Shown here in pieces: positions 36,101 through 43,325 of a stretch of 64,000 nucleotides of DNA. Positions within the stretch are counted from its first letter, which is position 1. Each line of letters begins with the position of its first letter. Source of the DNA: an uncultured Eubacteriales bacterium (GTDB taxonomy: Bacteria > Bacillota > Clostridia > Oscillospirales > Oscillospiraceae); NCBI GenBank assembly GCA_900549475.1, contig UROF01000007.1:35371-99370 (forward strand), written 5' to 3'. The translations under genes and the position numbers were made by a program. The notes beneath the pieces are model-generated. The model was not told the DNA's origin and did no database searches. It saw only the letters and a list, made by a program, of their open reading frames with translations.

Positions 36101-37963
36101 CAGCAGGCGCAGAGAGGAGCTGTCCCCGCAGGGTACCGCCCCCAGGGCGTGCTGAATGATGTCCCGGACAGTGAGCCGCCGGCCCAGGTAGTCCAGCAGC
36201 AGCACCGCGGCGGTGCGTACCGTCAGGTCCTCCCGCCGGGACAGGGACTGGGCGAAGTCCAGCAGGTCGTACTGCTGCTGGGAGGAGCAGATCTCCAGAG
36301 GCAGGGCGGTGGCGGTCTCCAGCAACTGGAAGGCGGTGCCGTCGTCCAGACGCTCCGGCCGGCGGTAGTACCGCAGCAGAGCTGCCATAAACTGGTCCCG
36401 CCGCTCCGGTTCGCACTTTTCCAGCAGGGAGTTGACCACCATTTTCAAGGTAAAGTTGATCCAGCGCTTGTGCTGGTCCATGAGCTTGTGGTCCGGGGCG
36501 ATGATCTTCCCCAGATACAGCCGCCACTGGTCCATGTCGGTAATGGCCCGGCTGTCAGGGACATAGTCGGCAGGCCGCTCCTTGGCGTAGCCGGCGTGGA
36601 AGCGGGCGATGATTTCCCCCATGAGGGCCGCCGCCTGACGGCGGATGTCGCCCTCCCGGTGCATCAGCAGCTCATAGAGGAAGCTGAGGGTCTCCACCTT
36701 CTGGGGGATGCTCAGATAGACGCAGTAGGACTCAAATACCCCCAGCCGGGCCCGCAGACGCTTCCAGCTGGTTTCCCCCCGGGCCTGCTCCAGGAAGGCG
36801 GAGAAGCTGCGCTGGTCGGTGAGGCGGTGCATGAGGGCGATATTGTGGGCCACGCCACGGTTTTTCAGCAGGTCCACCGCCTCCTCCGGGCTCATGAGGG
36901 CCACGTCCTTGACCGCCGGAGGCGATGCGGGGCGGCCGGAGAGAGTGGTATCCACCCCCAGGGAGAGCATATAATTTTCAAAATCCCGGAGCTTGGCGTA
37001 GACAAAGGTGTAGCGGCGGCGTTTGGCGTCGGTGACGTTGTCCAGCTTGGCCAGGATCACATCGAAGGCCTCGGTGAGGGTAGAGATGCGGGTGATCTCC
37101 CGGCCATCCTTTCCCCGCTCCTGCTTCACCCGGAAATCGGCGTAGATCAGGATCAGGGACTCCACCGACAGGTAGTCCAGCTCCAGGTCCCACACGGAGT
37201 GGTTGCCGGCCACATAGCCGATATCCGACATATGGCGGCGGCGGAACCACAGGTCGGTGTAATGGTAATGAAGGTAGGGAACCCGCTCCCCGGGGCGGCA
37301 GCCGAATTTGCCGATGTCGTGGCCTGCGGCGCTGGCGGATACCAGGGCCAGATCCACGTCCACCCCTGCCCGCCGGAGATCCCGGGCCACGGATACCGCC
37401 ACATAATGGACGCCGGCGATGTGCTCCAGGGTGCGGAAGGGGGTGACCTCCAGGCCCAGACGCATCATCTCATAGATATATTCCCGGCGGTAGCTGCGGC
37501 AGAACTGACGGAAGCTGTCCATGTGGGGACTGCCGGCTGCCTCTGCTTCTTCAGGCAGGTCGATCACCCACAGGGGATCGGGAGGCACCAGATCCCGCTC
37601 TGCGTCCAGCAGCACCTGGAGCAGGGACAGGAGAAATACCGCCCCGGGCCCGTGAAGGGTCCGCCGGTCCTCGGCCTCCGGGCTGGGGAACAGGGTGCCT
37701 CTGGCGAAGTCATAGGTAAAAAGGAGCCATCCCTCCTCCGGCTCCGGCGCCAGACGGCACAGATCCTCCCGGCACAGCGCCAGTATGTCGGTGCAGCGCA
37801 GGCGCTGGCCATTGTAGAGGGGGACAAAGCGCTGGATGTAGTTTTGCTCCTCCAGCAGCTGGGCAAGGACCTCCCGGCGTCCCTCCATCCAGAGGACGGC
37901 GGGACGGGTGGTCAGGCGGCGCAGGAGGCTGGCGTTCATCTGGCGGATGCGTTTTCGGTTCAT
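33158..37963 (-). CDS. Giant fusion protein: HD, helical repeats, NadD-like nucleotidyltransferase, GNAT-like and PRTase-like regions
   Basis: A 1601-residue cytoplasmic protein. In order: HD-type region with HD at 215-216 in AAGHDIGKF and supporting His at about 181 and 234; a long alpha-helical, HEAT-like stretch (about 350-890); a nucleotidyltransferase domain (about 901-1090) with PVAFFPGTFDPFTLSHKG, VGSDVVAN and ISSTLIRDAI, as in NadD; a GNAT-like region (about 1100-1270); and a C-terminal PRTase-like region with the PRPP-type loop ILVDDMLHDGKRLK (about 1408-1421). The HxGH motif reads TLSH. ATG at 37963 follows AAGGAG; an in-frame TTG 69 bases upstream lacks a site. Function unknown; NAD or nucleotide metabolism is a plausible inference. 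Confidence 0.8.
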   Translation of the reverse strand: MNRKRIRQMNASLLRRLTTRPAVLWMEGRREVLAQLLEEQNYIQRFVPLYNGQRLRCTDILALCREDLCRLAPEPEEGWLLFTYDFARGTLFPSPEAEDRRTLHGPGAVFLLSLLQVLLDAERDLVPPDPLWVIDLPEEAEAAGSPHMDSFRQFCRSYRREYIYEMMRLGLEVTPFRTLEHIAGVHYVAVSVARDLRRAGVDVDLALVSASAAGHDIGKFGCRPGERVPYLHYHYTDLWFRRRHMSDIGYVAGNHSVWDLELDYLSVESLILIYADFRVKQERGKDGREITRISTLTEAFDVILAKLDNVTDAKRRRYTFVYAKLRDFENYMLSLGVDTTLSGRPASPPAVKDVALMSPEEAVDLLKNRGVAHNIALMHRLTDQRSFSAFLEQARGETSWKRLRARLGVFESYCVYLSIPQKVETLSFLYELLMHREGDIRRQAAALMGEIIARFHAGYAKERPADYVPDSRAITDMDQWRLYLGKIIAPDHKLMDQHKRWINFTLKMVVNSLLEKCEPERRDQFMAALLRYYRRPERLDDGTAFQLLETATALPLEICSSQQQYDLLDFAQSLSRREDLTVRTAAVLLLDYLGRRLTVRDIIQHALGAVPCGDSSSLRLLRDLVLADLTGGQLPPLTEDEISGIFLDNLKTATPWIIKEANIRLLERSARRDGEQLLHIASHLTNLIKVSDRVTVRYTAGAALLQVAPLLTVGERNEIAVELTRGLEIDQQEFSKYIPGYLGQFCLWLPPVQLDELLGELQRSLCSSNDQVVSAALDTIGVVCENYGGYRDRFPEEDTVYRSRRERLLGMLLKGLAGFRGEVRQEAMYVLGLRVFGSAKLERHEKRRAFRLTLKKILALTGGDSGDELTFYYRCALLSRLCRFLTEQELLHGGFRFDEPRPVAFFPGTFDPFTLSHKGIVQAIRDLGYEVMLAIDEFSWSKKTQPHRVRRRLAAISVADEFHVHIFPENFPVNIASPQSLKALREAFPGRTVAIVVGSDVVANASAYRQAPAPHSIHSFDHIIFRRAAAPAADCSAITGKVTELHLPQHLEEISSTLIRDAIDQGRDIANLIDPVAQEFIYLHGLYLREPPDKPLLRREGLSFSWPTSLPGEAEEAVRCLLPKQQEASDLLKALCSTGDRLCLLRRKEQGEVLGFAAFQCLESPQLFPRLGSPELSGFVRQNAGGRCLIISALSVPRGENQEELGQLLLTEVLALGLGQELSYALFCPLSDSGTPAWVSDLLALQGFLPVPVGGRRDLLAVDMRRPIVLTRNVETTLKSPLSSDSGVIAAMAAAHRRLQKELTGLYPGSLVLSISAAVTHRRLLHRIAACNGVSPEQTEQRTLGPCICVPFGKILRGMAVPNTVTKTLHTDKIYEPDLSRYSIEAYPNYSPLEDQARTIHAFGRPAILVDDMLHDGKRLKRIVPLFRENGTPIRQVLVGYLTGMGRDLMTQMGCPVDSVYYLPNLRMRFVESTLYPFIGGDTVRRPQPIAGRLLPGINRIFPYAAPDFTEDCADGSTYRLSLCCLENARDILLALESAYRSLYARNLTLGRLGEAVILPLCPDKGGCMSYDLSRAPSSYVENDMEMLRRLEASVRIVIGG

Positions 37964-38330
37964 GACGGGCGGCTCCTTTCCGGCGGGAAATGTCTTTGCT
38001 GTTATTATGCACCAAGAGCGGTGGCTGTGCAAGAAAAGAGTTGCGCAAGAGGGCCGGGAGGCTGTTTTTTCGGCGGAAAACAGGTAAAGTAGAAGGTAAA
38101 TTGTTCAAAATGGCTTTGCGATGCCGCTGTCCAAAGATTTAACTTTCAGGCATAATAACGGAAAAATGTTCATAAAATTGTGGTGAGCTCATTAAAAATG
38201 ACGGTATTTTACAAGAAATACTCATTTTACTTCGATTTAACATAAGCACGGTTTCTGATTTTACGGGGCTTCGTTATGCTGATACCGTTCCAAAGGACAA
38301 GACAATGAAAAATGGAAAGGATCATTCAGT
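37964..38330. other. Divergent intergenic region between the giant gene and pstS
   Basis: About 365 gene-free bases, AT-rich in their right half. It must hold the promoters of both operons. Candidate PhoB-type hexamers are listed separately; otherwise I see no gene or terminator. Confidence 0.6.
38208..38242 (+). promoter_or_regulatory. Candidate Pho box upstream of pstS
   Basis: Hexamers TTTACA (38208), TTTACT (38226) and TTAACA (38237) match the Firmicute PhoP consensus TT(A/C/T)ACA; the last two are 11 bases apart, one helical turn. The operon encodes its own PhoB/PhoR pair, so autoregulation is expected. Confidence 0.45.
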
Positions 38331-39233
38331 ATGAAAAAGTTTCTTGCACTTCTGATGGCCGCCACTATGATGATGGCTGTCCTGGCCGGCTGCGGCGGCA
38401 CCAACAACGGCAGCAGCAACGCCGGCAACACCACCAACAACACCGCAACCAATGATACCGCCAACAACGGCGCCGAGGACAACACCGGCGACACCACCGC
38501 TCTCTCCGGCACCGTGAATACCGACGGCTCCACCTCCATGAAGGATGTCATGGGCGTTCTTACCGAGACCTACAGAGACATTCAGCCTGACGTCACCGTC
38601 AACTACTCCGGTACCGGTTCCGGCGCCGGCATCGAGGCTGTCCTGGCCGGCAACGTGGACATCGGTCTTTCCAGCCGCGCTCTGAAGCCCGAGGAGGAAG
38701 AGAAGGGCGCCGTGGGTCACACCGTGGCTCTGGACGGCGTGGCTATCGTAGTGAACCCCGCCAACGGCGTGGAGGACCTCTCCGTTGAGCAGATCGCTCA
38801 GATCTTCAAGGGTGAGATCACCAACTGGAGCGAGCTGGGCGGCGAGGATGCCGAGATCGCAGTTCTGGGCCGTGAGGATGGTTCCGGCACCCGCAGCGCC
38901 TTCGAGGAGATCGTGGGCGTGGACGGCGAGTGCAAGTACACCAACGAGTACAGCTCCACCGGTGACGTCATCGGCAACGTAGCTTCCAACCCCAACGCCA
39001 TCGGCTATGCTTCCCTGTCCGCTGTGGATGACACCGTGAAGGCTGTGAAGGTCGGCGGTGTGGAGTGCTCCGAGGCCACCATCAAGGATGGTTCCTACGA
39101 GATTCAGCGTCCCTTCCTGATGGTCACCCTGGAGGGTGCTGAGCTCTCCCCCGCTGCTGAGGACTTCCTCAACTACGCCACCAGCGCTGATGTGGCTGAT
39201 TACATCGCCGCTGCCGGTGCCGTAGCTCCCTGA
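38331..39233 (+). CDS. pstS: Phosphate-binding lipoprotein PstS
   Basis: A 300-residue binding protein. The lipoprotein signal has Cys21 in VLAGC, then an Asn/Thr-rich linker up to about residue 60. The PstS core shows DGSTSMKDVMGVL, NYSGTGSGAGIEAVLAGNVDIGLSSR and REDGSGTRSAFEE, the phosphate-ligand loops. It delivers phosphate to PstCAB. GGAAAGG precedes the ATG. A strong hairpin follows the stop, which probably raises pstS mRNA relative to the other genes. Confidence 0.96.
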   Translation: MKKFLALLMAATMMMAVLAGCGGTNNGSSNAGNTTNNTATNDTANNGAEDNTGDTTALSGTVNTDGSTSMKDVMGVLTETYRDIQPDVTVNYSGTGSGAGIEAVLAGNVDIGLSSRALKPEEEEKGAVGHTVALDGVAIVVNPANGVEDLSVEQIAQIFKGEITNWSELGGEDAEIAVLGREDGSGTRSAFEEIVGVDGECKYTNEYSSTGDVIGNVASNPNAIGYASLSAVDDTVKAVKVGGVECSEATIKDGSYEIQRPFLMVTLEGAELSPAAEDFLNYATSADVADYIAAAGAVAP

Positions 39234-39253
39234 TCCTGATATCTGACCGAGAT

Positions 39254-39298
39254 CTACAGGCAAGACACGCCCGGCAACGGACGTGTCTTGTCCTGTAG
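39254..39298 (+). other. Intercistronic hairpin between pstS and pstC
   Basis: CTACAGG plus CAAGACACG (39254-39269) pair with CGTGTCTTG plus CCTGTAG (39282-39298), a 16-bp stem with one bulge. No T tail follows; a 3'-protective stem for pstS mRNA is the likely role. Confidence 0.65.
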
Positions 39299-39327
39299 AG
39301 ATTCGCTTGAAAGGCTGGTTTGATCCT

Positions 39328-40278
39328 ATGAAAGACGCGCAGAATCTGACGCTGCCCCGGGAGGGGGCCGGCGCATCCGCCCCGAAAAGCGGCACACCCC
39401 GGCGGAAGCTGAGCGGGGGACTGCGGAAGGCCGAAGTGGTGATGCAGGGCATTTTCCTGGTCTGCGGCCTGATCGCGGTGGCGTTTGTGCTGCTCATTAG
39501 TATTTATCTGATTATCTCCGGTATTCCCGCCATCCGGGAAGTGGGACTGCTCAACTTCCTCTTTGGGGATACCTGGTCGGCCCGGGATGACCAGTACGGT
39601 ATCCTGGCCATGATCCTTACCTCTGTATACGGTACCGCCGGCGCCATCGTCATCGGTGTGCCGGTAGGGTTCCTTACCGCTGTGTTCCTTGCCAAGGTGG
39701 CCCCGGCCTGGATGGTGCGGCTGATCCGCCCCGCTGTGGAGCTGCTGGCAGGCATCCCCTCTGTGGTCTACGGCCTGGTGGGTATGATGGTGCTGGTGCC
39801 CTGGATCCGCACCACCTTTGATCTCCCTGCCGGCGACAGCCTCTTTGCCGCCATCATCGTCCTGGCGGTGATGATTTTGCCCTCCATCATCTCCGTGTCG
39901 GAGACTGCCCTCCAGGCAGTGCCCAAGGAGTATGAGGAGGCCAGCCTTGCCCTGGGGGCCACAGAGCTGGAGACCTATTTCCGGGTCAGCGTCCCCGCCG
40001 CCAAGAGCGGCATCGCCGCGGCGGTAGTGCTGGGCATCGGCCGTGCCATCGGCGAGGCCATGGCCATCATCATGGTGGCCGGCAACGTGGCCAACATGCC
40101 CTCTCTCTTCTCCAGCGTCCGTTTCCTTACCACCGGTATCGCTGTGGAGATGAACTATGCCAGCCCCGGAAGCCTTCAGCGCAACGCCCTCTACTCCATC
40201 GGCCTTGTGCTGTTCCTCTTTATCATGCTGATCAATGTGGTGCTCAACGTAGTGCTCAAGCGGGAAAAGGAGAATTGA
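39328..40278 (+). CDS. pstC: Phosphate ABC transporter permease PstC
   Basis: A 316-residue permease with six predicted membrane helices. Motifs: ELLAGIPSVVYGLVGM and the EAA loop SLALGATELETYFRVSVPAAKSGIAAAVVLGIGRAIGEAMAI. ATG at 39328 is preferred; an in-frame GTG at 39283 lies inside the intercistronic stem. GAAAGG lies 13 bases upstream, a weak site. It pairs with PstA, whose start follows the stop by one base. Confidence 0.95.
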   Translation: MKDAQNLTLPREGAGASAPKSGTPRRKLSGGLRKAEVVMQGIFLVCGLIAVAFVLLISIYLIISGIPAIREVGLLNFLFGDTWSARDDQYGILAMILTSVYGTAGAIVIGVPVGFLTAVFLAKVAPAWMVRLIRPAVELLAGIPSVVYGLVGMMVLVPWIRTTFDLPAGDSLFAAIIVLAVMILPSIISVSETALQAVPKEYEEASLALGATELETYFRVSVPAAKSGIAAAVVLGIGRAIGEAMAIIMVAGNVANMPSLFSSVRFLTTGIAVEMNYASPGSLQRNALYSIGLVLFLFIMLINVVLNVVLKREKEN

Positions 40279-40279
40279 T

Positions 40280-41146
40280 ATGGAACATAAAAATACCCTC
40301 TCCCCCAGCCGTCGGGCCTATGAGGTCACCATGCGGACCCTGCTGTACGGCAGCGCCTTCCTCACCTGTGCCCTGCTGCTGTTCATCATCGGCTATATCT
40401 GCGTCAAGGGCCTCCCCGGCATCTCCTGGCAGTTCCTTACCACCGAGGAGAGCGTCCTGAACGATACAGTGGGTATATTACCTGCCATTTATAACACCCT
40501 GTTTGTGATTTTCGTATCCCTTATCATCGTACTGCCCCTGGGGGTAGGCGCGGCCATCTACCTGACCGAATACGCCAAAAACCGCCGCCTGGTGACGGCC
40601 ATCGAGTTTGCCACCGAGACCCTGGCGGGCATCCCCTCCATCATCTATGCCCTGGTGGGCGTGATCATCTTCTGCACTGCCCTGGGCCTTGAAAAGACTC
40701 TGATCGCCGGTTCCCTGACCCTGGTGATCATGACGCTGCCCACCATCATCCGTACCACCCAGGAGAGCCTCAAGACCGTGCCCCAATCCTACCGGGAGGG
40801 CTCCCTTGGCCTTGGCAGCGGCAAGTGGCACATGATCCGTACCGTGGTGCTGCCCTCCAGTGTGGACGGCATCGTCACCGGCTGCATCCTGGCGGTAGGC
40901 CGCATCGTGGGCGAGAGCGCGGTGCTGATGTACACTGCGGGCCTGAGCACCGTCATGCAGGACTTCTCCGGCATCAGTGAGATCATGAAGAGCTCCGGCG
41001 CCACCCTCACCGTAGCCCTGTACGTCTATGCCAAGGAGAACGCCAACTTTGCCGTGGCCTTCTCCATCGCCACCATCCTTCTGGGCATCACCGTTCTTAT
41101 CAACCTGGCGGCGTCCCTTGCCGGCAAGAAGCTCAAGCGGGGCTGA
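40280..41146 (+). CDS. pstA: Phosphate ABC transporter permease PstA
   Basis: A 288-residue permease. It shows TETLAGIPSIIYALVGV and the EAA-loop segment REGSLGLGSGKWHMIRTVVLPSSVDGIVTGCILAVGRIVGESA typical of PstA. AAGGAG at the end of pstC serves as ribosome binding site. It forms the phosphate channel with PstC. Confidence 0.96.
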   Translation: MEHKNTLSPSRRAYEVTMRTLLYGSAFLTCALLLFIIGYICVKGLPGISWQFLTTEESVLNDTVGILPAIYNTLFVIFVSLIIVLPLGVGAAIYLTEYAKNRRLVTAIEFATETLAGIPSIIYALVGVIIFCTALGLEKTLIAGSLTLVIMTLPTIIRTTQESLKTVPQSYREGSLGLGSGKWHMIRTVVLPSSVDGIVTGCILAVGRIVGESAVLMYTAGLSTVMQDFSGISEIMKSSGATLTVALYVYAKENANFAVAFSIATILLGITVLINLAASLAGKKLKRG

Positions 41147-41182
41147 TACCGGCGCTACAACAGAAAAAGGAGCAGAGAAAAA

Positions 41183-41944
41183 ATGGGAGAAACCACCATT
41201 TTACAGTCTAAAAATCTGGATTTGTTCTACGGCGACCATCAGGCGCTGAAGGGCATCTCCATGGATATACCGGAAAAGCAGATCACCGCCCTCATCGGGC
41301 CCTCCGGCTGCGGCAAGTCCACCTTCATGAAGACCATCAACCGTATGAACGACCTGGTGCCCGGCGTGACCATCAAGGGCCAGATGCTGTACCGGGACCA
41401 GGATATCTACGCCCCCGAGGTGGATGTCACCTGGCTTCGCAAGCGCATCGGCATGGTGTTCCAGAAGCCCAACCCCTTCCCCATGTCCATCTACGACAAC
41501 ATCGCCTATGGCCCCCGTACCCACGGCATCCGCAACCGGGTGAAGCTGGATGAGCTGGTGGAGGAGTCCCTCCGGGCCGCCGCCATCTGGGATGAGGTGA
41601 AGGACCGGCTGAAGAAGAGCGCCCTGGGCCTCTCCGGCGGCCAGCAGCAGCGGCTGTGCATCGCCCGGGCCCTGGCGGTAAAGCCGGAGGTCCTCCTTAT
41701 GGATGAGGCTACCTCCGCTCTGGACCCCATCTCCACCTCCAAGATCGAGGATCTGGCGGCGGAGCTGAAGGAGCATTACACCATCGTCATGGTCACCCAC
41801 AATATGCAGCAGGCCGCCCGTATCTCTGATAAGACCGCCTTCTTCCTGCTGGGCGAGCTGGTGGAATTTGGCGACACGGAGCAGCTGTTCTCCATGCCCC
41901 GGGACAAACGGACCGAGGACTATATTACCGGGAGGTTCGGATAA
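41183..41944 (+). CDS. pstB: Phosphate ABC transporter ATPase PstB
   Basis: A 253-residue ATPase with Walker A GPSGCGKST (39-47), FMKTINRMNDL, the Q-loop VFQKPNPFPMSIYDNIAYGPR that typifies PstB, signature LSGGQQQRLCIARALA and Walker B LLMDEATSALDP. AAGGAG precedes the ATG. It powers the Pst transporter and abuts phoU with no gap. Confidence 0.98.
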   Translation: MGETTILQSKNLDLFYGDHQALKGISMDIPEKQITALIGPSGCGKSTFMKTINRMNDLVPGVTIKGQMLYRDQDIYAPEVDVTWLRKRIGMVFQKPNPFPMSIYDNIAYGPRTHGIRNRVKLDELVEESLRAAAIWDEVKDRLKKSALGLSGGQQQRLCIARALAVKPEVLLMDEATSALDPISTSKIEDLAAELKEHYTIVMVTHNMQQAARISDKTAFFLLGELVEFGDTEQLFSMPRDKRTEDYITGRFG

Positions 41945-42592
41945 ATGCGCAATAAATTCGACCTGCAGCTGGAGCAGCTGCACCTGGAACTCATTAAAAT
42001 GGGAGCCCTGTGTGAGGAGGCCATCTCCGCCGGGGTCAAGGCCCTGCTGGATGGCGACCAGGCCATGGCGGAAAAGACCATGCAGCGGGAGCGGGACATC
42101 GACCAGAAGGAGCGGGACGTGGAGAGCCTGTGCATGAAGCTGCTGCTGCAGCAGCAGCCGGTGGCCCGGGATCTTCGGACCATCTCCTCCGCTCTGAAGA
42201 TGATCTCCGATATGGAGCGTATCGGCGACCAGGCGGCGGATATCGCTGAGATCACCCGCCACATCGGCAGCACCCAGCTGCCTGCCCGCAGCCACATCGG
42301 AGAAATGGCCCGTGCCGCGGTGAAAATGGTCACCGACAGCGTGGAGTCTTTCGTCAAAAAGGATTTGAATATGGCCCGGGGCGTGATACAATATGATGAT
42401 GTGGTGGATCAGCTCTTCAATGATGTGAAGGCGGAACTCACCGCACTGATCCGCGACGACAGCGACAGCGCGGAGCTGGCCCTGGATCTGCTGATGGTTG
42501 CCAAGTATCTGGAGCGCATCGGCGACCACGCCGTAAATGTTGGGGAATGGGTAGCCTTCTCCATCACCGGCGTCCACGAGTCCGGGGATTGA
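41945..42592 (+). CDS. phoU: Phosphate signalling protein PhoU
   Basis: A 215-residue PhoU with two repeated three-helix units. The metal-binding signatures are LKMISDMERIGDQAADIAEI and LMVAKYLERIGDHAVNVGEW, as expected for the family. It links Pst transporter status to the PhoR kinase encoded two genes downstream. It begins directly after the pstB stop with a GGGAGG site inside pstB. Confidence 0.97.
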   Translation: MRNKFDLQLEQLHLELIKMGALCEEAISAGVKALLDGDQAMAEKTMQRERDIDQKERDVESLCMKLLLQQQPVARDLRTISSALKMISDMERIGDQAADIAEITRHIGSTQLPARSHIGEMARAAVKMVTDSVESFVKKDLNMARGVIQYDDVVDQLFNDVKAELTALIRDDSDSAELALDLLMVAKYLERIGDHAVNVGEWVAFSITGVHESGD

Positions 42593-42599
42593 TTTTACA

Positions 42600-42650
42600 G
42601 GAGGAGGAATCCGGGGCGGGGCCAACGGCCTGCCCCGGCAGACCAATATG
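42600..42650 (+). promoter_or_regulatory. Hairpin between the ribosome binding site and start codon of phoB
   Basis: GGAGGAGG at about 42600-42608 is followed by a stem CCGGGGC/GCCCCGG (42611-42617 with 42632-42638, inner GCC/GGC pairs), and the ATG sits nine bases after the stem. No in-frame start codon lies closer to the site except a CTG. The folded stem would bring the site near the ATG; unfolded spacing is about 40 bases. Confidence 0.5.
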
Positions 42651-43325
42651 ATCTATTTTGTGGAAGACGACAACAGCATCCGCAAGCTGGTGCTCTACTC
42701 CCTCACCAGCGCCGGGCTGGAGGCGGAGGGCTTTGCCCATCCCAGTGAATTCTGGGCCGCCATGAACCGTCAGATCCCCCAGGTGGTGCTGCTGGATATC
42801 ATGCTGCCGGAGGAGGACGGCATCTCCATCCTGAAAAAGCTCCGCGCCGATGGCCGTACCCGCCGTATCCAGGTGATATTGCTCACCGCCAAGGGCAGCG
42901 AGTATGACAAGGTGGTGGGACTGGACGCCGGGGCTGACGACTATGTGTCCAAGCCCTTCGGCATGATGGAGCTGATGGCCCGTGTCCGCTCTGCCCTGCG
43001 CCGGGCGGGAGACGATGCCTCCGCGCCCCCGGCCTATACCCTGGGCAGCCTCATGGTGGACCCCAGCCGCCACCTGGTCCAGGTGAATGGGGAGAATGTT
43101 TCCCTGACCCTGAAGGAGTTCCAGGTGCTGTGCCTGCTGCTGGAGCACCGGGATACGGTGTTTACCCGGGATCAGCTCCTCAACGCCATCTGGGGCTATG
43201 ATTTCGACGGCGCCAGCCGCACTGTGGACGTCCATATCCGTACCCTGCGCCAGAAGCTGGGAGAGGCAGGCAGCTGCATCCAGACCATCCGGGGCATCGG
43301 CTATAAGATCGGAGGGACCCCATGA
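42648..43325 (+). CDS. phoB: Phosphate response regulator PhoB/PhoP-type
   Basis: A 225-residue OmpR-family regulator. The receiver domain has acidic EDD near residues 6-8, phospho-acceptor D50 in VVLLDIMLPEEDG and conserved Lys in YVSKPFG. The C-terminal winged helix includes LTLKEFQVLCLLLEHRDTVFTRDQLLNAIWGYDF and the RTVDVHIRTLRQKLG segment. It should activate pst genes at low phosphate. Stop overlaps the phoR start (ATGA). Confidence 0.95.
   Translation: MIYFVEDDNSIRKLVLYSLTSAGLEAEGFAHPSEFWAAMNRQIPQVVLLDIMLPEEDGISILKKLRADGRTRRIQVILLTAKGSEYDKVVGLDAGADDYVSKPFGMMELMARVRSALRRAGDDASAPPAYTLGSLMVDPSRHLVQVNGENVSLTLKEFQVLCLLLEHRDTVFTRDQLLNAIWGYDFDGASRTVDVHIRTLRQKLGEAGSCIQTIRGIGYKIGGTP

Noticed and set aside
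31856..38092. A ~2000-codon open frame on the plus strand opposite the minus-strand operon
   Set aside because: Its composition is low-complexity Gly/Gln/His/Leu, as expected for antisense of GC-rich codons; the minus-strand proteins show real domains and ribosome binding sites.
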